Assembly (NCBI GenBank): GCA_965275905.1
Contig: CBDHYJ010000077.1
Coordinates: 1-64,000, forward strand
DNA length: 64,000 nucleotides
DNA from: CBDAQD01 sp965275905
GTDB taxonomy: Bacteria; Pseudomonadota; Alphaproteobacteria; Rhizobiales; JAJFHC01
Direction of reading: 5' to 3'
Part shown: positions 34,685 through 42,812 of the stretch, piece by piece
Layout of the letters: each line of letters starts with the position of its first letter
Position numbering within the stretch: the stretch's first letter is position 1
Notes under the pieces: model-generated
Database searches by the model: none
What the model saw: the letters and a program-made list of their open reading frames with translations, nothing else
Told to the model about the DNA's origin: nothing
Made by a program: the position numbers and the translations under genes

Positions 34685-35493
34685 TCTGGAGAATTCTTCG
34701 ATACGCCATCATCGCCGCGATCATCGTTGAAGTGCTCTTCGCGATTGTCTGGCTTTACAACACTGCTCTGCGCGACCCCCGGTTTCTCGACGGATGGATA
34801 CTCTTCTGCGCCATGGGGTTCCAGTTGTTGTTCAGTTGGCGGCGGCGCTTCCCCAAGCTGGCTATCGGACAGGTGACGGCGTGGATGCAGGCGCATATCT
34901 ATTGCGGCTATGTGGTGGTCGCGATTTTCGCGGTTCACACCCAGTTCTCGCTCCCGGAAACAGGCTTCGAATGGGCGCTTTGGCTCGTCTTCGTCGTGCT
35001 GGCCCTGTCGGGAATCTTTGGGGCGATCCTGAGCCGCCTGGTGCCGGAGCGCCTGGAGCGGAAGAAAGAACAAATCCCGTTCCAGCAGATACCGGGCCTT
35101 CAGGCCGAGATCGCACGGGAGGTCGATGATCTCGTGATCGATACGGTCGGTGCGACCGGCGCAGCCACGCTGACCGGATTCTATACGGAAACATTGCACG
35201 GCTTCTTTCGCCGTCCGCGAAATGTCCTGGCACACCTGCGGCAGTCGTCCAGGCCGGTGCAGCTGATCTGTGAGGAAATGGCGACTTTCGATCGCTATCT
35301 AGACGCGAAGGGCAAGGAAACCCTCAAGGCGCTGAAGGATCGCGTTATCGCCAAGAACGACCTTGATTTCCAGTATGCGCATCAGGGACTCCTGGTCGTC
35401 TGGCTCTTCGTCCATATTCCGGCGACCTACTGCATGATCGTACTCGCGATCGTGCATGTCGCCATCGTGCATGCCTATTCGTCGGGCGTTTAG
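34681..35493 (+). CDS. Membrane protein with two H-x13-H helices, predicted di-heme cytochrome b
   Basis: This is a 270-residue protein with five predicted helices and a cytoplasm- or periplasm-facing loop (residues about 120-230). Two helices each carry a His pair 14 residues apart: H72/H86 in AHIYCGYVVVAIFAVH and H245/H259 in HIPATYCMIVLAIVH. This is the same spacing that holds the two stacked b hemes of cytochrome bc complexes. I do not recognise the family by name. The start overlaps the ferredoxin stop by 4 bp, and the decaheme gene begins 3 bp after its end. It probably moves electrons across the inner membrane. Confidence 0.7.
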   Translation: MIWRILRYAIIAAIIVEVLFAIVWLYNTALRDPRFLDGWILFCAMGFQLLFSWRRRFPKLAIGQVTAWMQAHIYCGYVVVAIFAVHTQFSLPETGFEWALWLVFVVLALSGIFGAILSRLVPERLERKKEQIPFQQIPGLQAEIAREVDDLVIDTVGATGAATLTGFYTETLHGFFRRPRNVLAHLRQSSRPVQLICEEMATFDRYLDAKGKETLKALKDRVIAKNDLDFQYAHQGLLVVWLFVHIPATYCMIVLAIVHVAIVHAYSSGV

Positions 35494-35496
35494 GAC

Positions 35497-37731
35497 GTGA
35501 AGCCGATGGCCCCGCTAGGTATGCCGTTCAAGTTCCTCGTGAAATCGAATCGCAAATGGGTTTGCGGCCGCGGAGGCACAAGCGGCGAATGCAAGAGCGG
35601 CCCGGACAAGTCCGGTCACTGCCGAACCGTTGTCGGATGCGAGCCGGTCAACCGTGACGGCGAGTTCGTCTGCGGCCGAACCGGGCCGAATGAAGCCCCG
35701 TGCAAGAGCGGCCCGGGCAAGGATGGATCCTGTGGCGCGAGGACGGCCGCCTGCCGGCCGGTACTCAGCGTGCGCGCATTGCAACAGGGCGCGGGGCGAT
35801 GGGTCGCGATGATCACCCTGGGCCTTGTCGCCGTGTCCATTTCAGTGGCGGGCGGCAGCAACCTGCTTACTCCGGGGCCCATGACGACCGCGCACGGAAC
35901 GGTCGAGAAATGCAGCTCCTGCCACGCCGGGGTCAAGCCCGGACCGGTTGGATGGATGCATTCCGTCTTTGCGGCCGCCAATCCCCGCGAGGACAGCATG
36001 GCCTGTCTGACCTGCCACAAGATCGGCCCGACCGCGATCAACCCGCACAGCACCGATGTCGATGTTCTTGAAAAGGCAACGAACAGAATTGAATCCAAGA
36101 AGCTCAAGAACGCCCAATTGCTCGACCTGCTGAGAGAGGCCGTGTTTCCGGTCAGCCGGACTTTCAACGACGGCGTCTACTGCCAGACGTGCCACAAGGA
36201 ACACAATGGCGAGCAGTTCGATCTGAGCTCCATGCCGGACAACAGGTGTCAGGCCTGCCACACGGCAAAAGTCCACAATTTCGAGCAACAACACCCGGAA
36301 TTCGACAGCTATCCGTTCAAACGGCGTACCCGGATATTTTTCGATCACTCCAGCCATTTCGCAAAGCACTTCCCCGAGGAACTGAAGAAGAATGCGTCGT
36401 CCGCTTCGGTCCCCAAGGACTGCACCGGTTGCCACACCGCCAGCGCCGATGAGCGCAACATGGTCGTCCAGCCATTCAAGCAAGTCTGCTCCGCCTGTCA
36501 TCTCGGTCAGATCGTTGGCGCGGACCGGCCGGAGGGGCCGAAGGGTATAACCCTGATCACACTGCCGGGCCTCGACATCGAAACGCTCGAGGAAAAAGGT
36601 ATCGACATCGGCGAGTGGCCTGCGGAGTCGGAAGCGGAAATGACACCGTTCATGAAACTTCTCATCGGCCGCGACGGGAAGCGGAAAGAGATGCTCAAAG
36701 TCCTGGAAGAGGTCGATCTCCTCGACCTCACCGAAGAGGAAGACGAAACGATTGCGGCGGTCCGGGAACTGGCGTGGGAGATCAAGGACCTCTTTCACAC
36801 CTATACCCAGTCTAAGCCGTCGGTGATCCTCGACCGCCTGCAGGCCACCGCCGGCGTGAAGATCGAACGCGATGTCCTGGTGAAGCTGGTGGCGGCCATG
36901 CCAAGGGACGTGCTGATAAGCGCGCAACGGCATTGGCTGCCCAATCTGGCCTCCGATCTGGAGGCCAACGCCGACGCCAGAGAAAGCGACGACGAGGACG
37001 ATCGTGAGGGTGAAGTCGAAGGCGACGGTGAAGGCGATGGCGGAGGCGACGACGAGACGTCTGCCGAAAAGGAGAATGAAGACGAGGAGACGCTAGAGGA
37101 CGAAGAACAGAGCGCCGAAAAAAAGGACGAAGACGAGGACCTGAAGGAACCGGAAGAAGAGCCAATACTGGACGTCGACACGGAGACATGGACAGAGTTC
37201 GGCGGATGGTACCGGCAGGACTACGCGATCCTCTACAAGCCGGCCGGCCATGCCGACGCATTCATGAAAGCCTGGCTCAACTTCTCTGCACGCCTGTTCA
37301 GCGACGCCGAGGACAACCCGGCCGCGGAGACCTTCAACCTGCTCACGGACAAGAACGCTCAGGGCAGATGCTCAAAATGCCACAGTGTCGACGCCGTCGA
37401 CGGCGGCCGGCGGCGCGTCAACTGGAGGCCTTTCGATTCACCGCCGGCAAAGGGCCTGTTCACGAAGTTCGCGCACGCTCCGCACCTTTCCGTCGTCGGC
37501 AAGGACGGCTGCCTGACGTGCCACAAGATCAACCCGGAGGCCAAGAACCAGGAAACGTACAAGCAGACCGATCCGCTTGCGTTCGATTCAAACTTCCACT
37601 CGATCGACAAGAAGACCTGCACAACGTGTCATACCCAGCAGGCGTCGCGTGACGACTGCCTGCTGTGCCACATCTACCACGTCAATCCTGTCTCCTCCCC
37701 GGTGCCCGTGACGGCGCTGCCGACCAACTGA
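35497..37731 (+). CDS. Membrane-anchored decaheme c-type cytochrome with N-terminal eight-cysteine module
   Basis: This is a 744-residue protein from GTG 35497. Residues 1-90 are Cys-rich with an internal duplication: C23, C32, C42, C48 and C59, C69, C79, C86, each half containing CGR and CKSGP. A single membrane helix (about 102-119) follows; charge distribution predicts the Cys module inside. Ten CXXCH sites lie outside at residues 139, 170, 229, 251, 309, 331 and, after a gap, 625, 672, 708 and 721. The gap holds a helical region and a Glu/Asp-rich stretch (about 490-560). Probable periplasmic electron wire, MtrA-like in heme number only. Confidence 0.85.
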   Translation: MKPMAPLGMPFKFLVKSNRKWVCGRGGTSGECKSGPDKSGHCRTVVGCEPVNRDGEFVCGRTGPNEAPCKSGPGKDGSCGARTAACRPVLSVRALQQGAGRWVAMITLGLVAVSISVAGGSNLLTPGPMTTAHGTVEKCSSCHAGVKPGPVGWMHSVFAAANPREDSMACLTCHKIGPTAINPHSTDVDVLEKATNRIESKKLKNAQLLDLLREAVFPVSRTFNDGVYCQTCHKEHNGEQFDLSSMPDNRCQACHTAKVHNFEQQHPEFDSYPFKRRTRIFFDHSSHFAKHFPEELKKNASSASVPKDCTGCHTASADERNMVVQPFKQVCSACHLGQIVGADRPEGPKGITLITLPGLDIETLEEKGIDIGEWPAESEAEMTPFMKLLIGRDGKRKEMLKVLEEVDLLDLTEEEDETIAAVRELAWEIKDLFHTYTQSKPSVILDRLQATAGVKIERDVLVKLVAAMPRDVLISAQRHWLPNLASDLEANADARESDDEDDREGEVEGDGEGDGGGDDETSAEKENEDEETLEDEEQSAEKKDEDEDLKEPEEEPILDVDTETWTEFGGWYRQDYAILYKPAGHADAFMKAWLNFSARLFSDAEDNPAAETFNLLTDKNAQGRCSKCHSVDAVDGGRRRVNWRPFDSPPAKGLFTKFAHAPHLSVVGKDGCLTCHKINPEAKNQETYKQTDPLAFDSNFHSIDKKTCTTCHTQQASRDDCLLCHIYHVNPVSSPVPVTALPTN

Positions 37732-38002
37732 TCGCAGGCGATTCTGCGGTCGCCCGACGCCGATTCTCCCGCAGCCGGCATGTGAGCCGTTTTACCGGCT
37801 TTTGCACCGGCGGCGCGCGTAGCGCGCTCCATTTCGGCACGATCGGACCGATAAAGACACGTTATGGCCACAATGCGGACATCAGCGCTGTTGACGGTCA
37901 TAATGATGCCAATCGCTCCACAAATTCACGCCCAGCTTTTCGTTAACCATTGATCTCGTTGAGTGAGTCAGTGAGTAAATTTGTACAGAGGGAGTTGATA
38001 GC

Positions 38003-40537
38003 GTGGAGTCAATTAGAGGCTGCTCGCCTAAAACAAGCGCCTTTTTTTTTGGTATTTTCCTAACCTTATGTAGCCCTTCCCTGCCCGCCGCCGCTTCAGA
38101 GACGGCCAGGCCGGGAGCGGCGCCGGAGATAACCGGAACACTTGTCGACGGTGGAAATGTTGGCGGTGGATTGGCCTCAGACCTGGCCTCGGTCCTGCGC
38201 GAAAACCCGTTTGTTGTTCCCGATCTGCGGCGTGGCGAGGCGTTCATTCGCCTCGCTGGCGGCAAGAGCGACATGCTGCCGATGCCCAAACGGGAACCGG
38301 CCAAGCAGAAGACCTCGAAGAAATCGAAAAACCGGACGGTGAAGAGCAAGACCGTCGTCATCGAGCCCGCGGCACAGTCGGGCGACGATACGCTGCTCAA
38401 CATCACCAATGACGCGGACCTTACGGCCGAAACCGAAGAAGCGGCCGACGACAGCCTGCTCGAGGAAAGCGGCGACAGCGAAGTCGCCGAAGAGCCACAG
38501 CAGGAACCGGCGGAAACGCAGACGGCTGCCCAGTCTTCGGGCGACGACCTGCTGGCCGAAGACGAAGCCCCGGCTGAAAAGTCGGAGGAACCCGAAGCCA
38601 CCGAGACAGCGGCAGCCTCGGAGTCCGGCGACGACGGGCTGCTTGACGGCGGCAACGATGCCGACGCGTCGAGCGGCGGCGACGACAGCCTGGTCGACAC
38701 GGAAATCGCCGAAGACGAAAAGCCGGCCAAGACCGTGAAGGCCTCGGCTGATGCGGAAGCTGAAACGGACGAGGACAAGTCGGAACTCAGCGCCGACGAA
38801 CAGCATCTGAACCTGTTTGTCGAAAACCGCTATCCGTCGGCGAACACCTGCGGCGTCTGCCATCCCAAGCAGTACAAGGAATGGTCGGTATCGCAGCACG
38901 CCTATGCCCAGCTCAGCCCGATCTACCTGTCTCTCAACAACAAGATCAACAAGCTGAGTAACGGCTCCAACGGCGACTTCTGCCTGCGCTGTCACAGCCC
39001 GGTGGGTGCCAACCTCGGCGAGAGTTCGTATGCGTCCAACCTGGACCGCCATCCGGCTTCGCGCGAAGGCATCACCTGTGTCGTCTGTCACCGCATCAAC
39101 AAGAACTACAACAAGGCCAGCGGGCGTCTTGCGCTCGTCGAAGGCGGCCTGACGGAAGCGGTGTTCGGACCACAAGGCAACAAGATCCTGAAGGACGTTC
39201 TGGAAAAACCGGAAAAGTTCCGGGTGGTCACGGACCCGAAGGAAACCGGGCGCAAGATTCACGACGAATCGAAGCTGTTCCAGACCATCCAGACGCCGGT
39301 TTTCTGCGGCTCGTGCCACGACGTGACGCTGTTCAACGGCTTCCGTCTGGAAGAGGCGTTTTCCGAGTACCGCCTGTCGCCGGCAGCGGCCAAGGGCGTT
39401 ACCTGTCAGGACTGCCACATGGGCAAGGTCCAGGGCAAGGTTTCCGGCTATGAGCAGGGTCCGGCAGCGGTCGTGGGCGGTGTCCCGACCAAGACCCGCA
39501 AGATCACCAGCCACCTGTTCTCGGGTCCTGACTATCCGGTCATTCATCCCGGCATCTTCCCGCACAACCAGGAAGCCGCCGCATTCAAGACCATGCGTGA
39601 ATGGCTGCAGTTCGATCATGAGGCAGGCTGGGGCACCGACGAGTTCGAGAACGCAGTGTCCGACGATCACGAATTCCCGGAAGCCTGGCAGTCCGTCGAC
39701 GACCGCTACGATGCACGCGAGATCCTGAAGAAGCAGTTCAAGCTTCTGGCATGGGCCAAGGAAAAGCGTCTTGAAGTCCTCAAGATCGGTTTCCGGCTCG
39801 GCGACATCGAAACGCAACGTGCGGACGGCAACGGCATCAAGTTCCGCGTGAAGGTGATGAACGGTACCGACGGCCACAACGTGCCGACGGGCTTCACCGG
39901 CGAGCGGCTTGTCTGGCTGGACGTCAAGGTCACCGACCGCGACGGTACGGTCATCTTCAAGTCCGGCGACCGCGACCCGAACGGTGACGTCAGGGACGGC
40001 CACTCGTCCTACGTCCACGCCGGCAAGGTGAAACAGGATCCCTACCTGTTCAGCCTGCAGTCCATCTTCGTGACGCAGAACGGCCGTGGCGGCGAGATCG
40101 AGCATGTTATCCCGATCCCGTTCCCGACATTCGCCCTGCCGCGTGTGCTGCCCTCGACGACGTCGCTGGTGTTCACCGGCGAGCCGGCCACCGAGCGCAA
40201 CCACAAGAAGGGCATCGAGCCGAACGGTTACCGCTGGGCGAACTACAAGGTCAGCCGCAGCGCCCTGACCGGCAAGCCGCCCTACAAGGCGCATGTCATG
40301 CTCAAGGCGCAGGCGGTTCCGGTCAACCTGATCACCGCGATCCAGGATGTCGGCTTCGACTTCAACATGACGCCTCGCCAGATCGGCGACGCCCTGATTG
40401 CCGGGACCCAGGTGCTCTGGGAGCGGGAACAGGACTGGGATATTCCGGTCACGGCGGTCCCGAGTGCGGCATCGTTCGAAGTCCAGCCAGCGAAGAAGAG
40501 CTCGGATTACCGCGGCATCAACCCGGAAAACAAGTGA
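38003..40537 (+). CDS. Secreted pentaheme c-type cytochrome with acidic repeat linker and C-terminal beta domain
   Basis: This is an 844-residue protein from GTG 38003 (GAGGGAG nine bases upstream). A signal peptide (about 1-31) is followed by a Lys-rich and then highly acidic disordered region (about 95-265) with recurring SGDD-x-LL units. Five CXXCH sites follow at 283 (CGVCH), 327 (CLRCH), 359 (CVVCH), 435 (CGSCH) and 468 (CQDCH) in a cytochrome c554-like arrangement. The C-terminal part contains NGTDGHNVPTGFTGERLVWL, a motif of large multiheme cytochromes. The 271-bp gap before it has short GC hairpins (37813-37827) but no clear terminator. Likely periplasmic or outer-surface. Confidence 0.83.
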   Translation: MESIRGCSPKTSAFFFGIFLTLCSPSLPAAASETARPGAAPEITGTLVDGGNVGGGLASDLASVLRENPFVVPDLRRGEAFIRLAGGKSDMLPMPKREPAKQKTSKKSKNRTVKSKTVVIEPAAQSGDDTLLNITNDADLTAETEEAADDSLLEESGDSEVAEEPQQEPAETQTAAQSSGDDLLAEDEAPAEKSEEPEATETAAASESGDDGLLDGGNDADASSGGDDSLVDTEIAEDEKPAKTVKASADAEAETDEDKSELSADEQHLNLFVENRYPSANTCGVCHPKQYKEWSVSQHAYAQLSPIYLSLNNKINKLSNGSNGDFCLRCHSPVGANLGESSYASNLDRHPASREGITCVVCHRINKNYNKASGRLALVEGGLTEAVFGPQGNKILKDVLEKPEKFRVVTDPKETGRKIHDESKLFQTIQTPVFCGSCHDVTLFNGFRLEEAFSEYRLSPAAAKGVTCQDCHMGKVQGKVSGYEQGPAAVVGGVPTKTRKITSHLFSGPDYPVIHPGIFPHNQEAAAFKTMREWLQFDHEAGWGTDEFENAVSDDHEFPEAWQSVDDRYDAREILKKQFKLLAWAKEKRLEVLKIGFRLGDIETQRADGNGIKFRVKVMNGTDGHNVPTGFTGERLVWLDVKVTDRDGTVIFKSGDRDPNGDVRDGHSSYVHAGKVKQDPYLFSLQSIFVTQNGRGGEIEHVIPIPFPTFALPRVLPSTTSLVFTGEPATERNHKKGIEPNGYRWANYKVSRSALTGKPPYKAHVMLKAQAVPVNLITAIQDVGFDFNMTPRQIGDALIAGTQVLWEREQDWDIPVTAVPSAASFEVQPAKKSSDYRGINPENK

Positions 40538-40648
40538 CACACGACTTCCCGCGGGCGGCGGTTCAATTCTCCAGAACCGTTGCCCGCGGCCCAGATTTCA
40601 ACGTGCGCATCAGATCTTTTTCAGAAATTCATAGTCGAGTGTTGAACA

Positions 40649-42763
40649 ATGAGAAGAACAAACAAGAGCCGGCCCAAGGCCAAACTCCTGGCCACAACCG
40701 GTTGTGTGGTGGTGGGACTTGGCCTCTATTCCTTTCCGATCCTGACCGGGGAAGGCGACGGGGGCGACGGCAAGAAGTGGTACAAGTCGATCTCCCAGGT
40801 CGACCAGGCTGACCCCCTTCAGGTTGCGGGCGTCGACCGGGACCAGACCAGGACAGAGCAAAGCGCCGCCGCTGTCTCGGACCGGACAACAGGAACCCCG
40901 GATTCAGAACTCGCGGCGCAGCCGGTCAAATCAGCCGCCAGAATTGCACCGCAGGACCCTGCGGTCAGCGAGGCGATGTACGAAGAGACAGAACAGCCGC
41001 CAGCGCATGCCACGGAGCCGGCACCGAAAGCCGTCAGCGCGGCACCGCCAAAGCCAATCATCACCGCACCCGAGTCCGGCCGTATTCGGCTCGCGAGCCT
41101 GGACGCCACAGGCCCGGCCATTGCGTCCAAACTCATCGAGTCAAGCACGCTCTGGCTGAGCGACACGCTTGAGGCCTATCGGACCGCCGCACCGAAAAGC
41201 CGCACATCGACCGCGCCCGCAGTCAAGGTCAACACGGATCCGGTCGAGACAGTATCGAAGCGGCCGGCCGAAAGGATCGACCCCCGCGAGGTCGTGCACA
41301 TCATTCCGGCAAGCGGTCACGATCTCGCCGGCAAGGACGCAGAAGCCGCCGAGCCCGAAGAAGACCGCAAGTGGTACAGCTCGTTCTGGCCGCTCGGCAC
41401 CCGCGTCGGCGTCAACAAGCTGAGGCACGACTACATCCCGTTCCAGACCGAGAAGGCCGACGAAAAAGCGGCAAAGAAGGGACTGAACAAGCTGCCCAAC
41501 AGGCCGAACCTGCTTGTCGAACTCGGCGACGGCTTCCTCGACACGGGCAACCTTCACCCCGGCTTCGAAGTCCCGGTCATCGGCGCCGTCTGGCAGCCCA
41601 GGCTCTGGACCTACTTTATCAACAGAACCACGATCCAGTCGTTCGACAACGGCTTTTCCGGCAACGAGCGGGAAACCGAGATCGCGAACCGGCTCGACCT
41701 GTTCTTCAACCTGCAGCTCACCGGCACGGAAAAGATCCTGCTCGGCCTGCGCCCGACCGACAAGAACAGGCCTTCCGACTTCACCAAATACACGATCGAC
41801 GGCAGCGAGGAAGGGTTCAATCCGGACTTCCGCATCGGACTTGAAACATTGTTCTTCGAAGGTGATGTCGGCAGCCTGTTCCCCGTGCTCGACAATGCCG
41901 GGCTGCTGCCCGTCGACTTCGGGTTCACCGTCGGCCGGCAGCCGCTGATCTTCCAGGAAGGCATTCTCATCAACGACACGATCGACGCCTTCGGCCTGAT
42001 CAGGAACAACATCGTCTTCCCGGGCACGTCCAACTTCCGCGTGTCGGGCATCTGGGGCTGGAACAGGACCGACCGCAATGACGGCACCGGCGGCGACGAG
42101 CAGCTGTTCGGCCTGTTCACGGCAGCGGATACGCATCTGAGCACGTGGAATCTCGACCTGATCTACATTTACGATCCGGACAAGTCGGGCGACGGTATCT
42201 ATGGCGGCCTGTCGGCCATTCAGCGCCTGCCGCATCTGGGCGGTATCAGCACCGCGTTCCGCGTAAACGCGTCGTACGCGCCAGACGGCGAGGTGCCGGG
42301 CAACGTGGTCGGGGACGGCGTTCTGTTCACCACCGAACTGTCCAAGACGGTCAAGGGCTCCGATGACATCGTCTATTTCAACTCGTTCCTGAACATCGGC
42401 AACTTCACCCAGGCCGGCCGGGAGCCGGTCAACGGCGGACCGCTGGCCAACACCGGCATCCTGTTCGCCTCGCCGAACCTGAGCACCTATCTGGCGGAGA
42501 TCGATCCATTCACATCTGATGACGTCGTGGGCGGTGCGCTCGGCTACCAGGCATTCTGGGACGACAAGCGCCGGAACCTGATTCTGGAAGTTGCCGGCAG
42601 GAAGGACCTGAGCGGAGACGGCTTTGACAGTCTCGGCTATGGCTTCCAGTTGCAGCAGGCAGTGGGACAGCACGTACAGCTGCAATTTGAAGCCTTCTAT
42701 ACGCATAACGAGGACAATGACGACGGATCCGGCGCCCGCGCCGAGATCCTGTTCGTCCTCTAG
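40649..42763 (+). CDS. Predicted outer-membrane beta-barrel protein with long N-terminal linker
   Basis: This is a 704-residue protein. The N-terminus MRRTNKSRPKAKLLATTGCV has a hydrophobic segment (about 12-31) serving as signal or anchor. Residues about 45-250 are Ala/Pro/Thr/Glu-rich linker. From about 255 on, alternating beta segments rich in aromatic, Gly, Asn and Asp residues look like an outer-membrane barrel (WTYFINRTTIQSFDNGFSGN, FGFTVGRQPLIFQEGILIND, GYGFQLQQAVGQHVQLQFEA). It ends in ILFVL, an outer-membrane-like C-terminus with Leu instead of Phe. The barrel (about 450 residues) is smaller than MtrB. In context it may house a cytochrome. Confidence 0.7.
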   Translation: MRRTNKSRPKAKLLATTGCVVVGLGLYSFPILTGEGDGGDGKKWYKSISQVDQADPLQVAGVDRDQTRTEQSAAAVSDRTTGTPDSELAAQPVKSAARIAPQDPAVSEAMYEETEQPPAHATEPAPKAVSAAPPKPIITAPESGRIRLASLDATGPAIASKLIESSTLWLSDTLEAYRTAAPKSRTSTAPAVKVNTDPVETVSKRPAERIDPREVVHIIPASGHDLAGKDAEAAEPEEDRKWYSSFWPLGTRVGVNKLRHDYIPFQTEKADEKAAKKGLNKLPNRPNLLVELGDGFLDTGNLHPGFEVPVIGAVWQPRLWTYFINRTTIQSFDNGFSGNERETEIANRLDLFFNLQLTGTEKILLGLRPTDKNRPSDFTKYTIDGSEEGFNPDFRIGLETLFFEGDVGSLFPVLDNAGLLPVDFGFTVGRQPLIFQEGILINDTIDAFGLIRNNIVFPGTSNFRVSGIWGWNRTDRNDGTGGDEQLFGLFTAADTHLSTWNLDLIYIYDPDKSGDGIYGGLSAIQRLPHLGGISTAFRVNASYAPDGEVPGNVVGDGVLFTTELSKTVKGSDDIVYFNSFLNIGNFTQAGREPVNGGPLANTGILFASPNLSTYLAEIDPFTSDDVVGGALGYQAFWDDKRRNLILEVAGRKDLSGDGFDSLGYGFQLQQAVGQHVQLQFEAFYTHNEDNDDGSGARAEILFVL

Positions 42764-42812
42764 ACGGGAACAGCCCGGCCCCTGTGGCCGGGCGACCTGA
42801 CGAGGGGTAGAC

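Noticed and set aside
37813..37827. GCGCGC hairpin between decaheme and pentaheme genes as a terminator
   Set aside because: There is no T-tract after the stem and the genes on both sides are functionally linked; it may be only local GC symmetry.
38177..40540. 787-codon open frame antisense to the pentaheme cytochrome
   Set aside because: The plus strand has five CXXCH sites and a signal peptide; the minus translation has no recognisable domain.
31848..42763. Assignment as mtrCAB or pioABC
   Set aside because: Heme numbers and the presence of a barrel are similar, but the decaheme has a 6+4 layout with a Cys module, the barrel is smaller, and the partner genes differ. I therefore gave no mtr or pio symbols.
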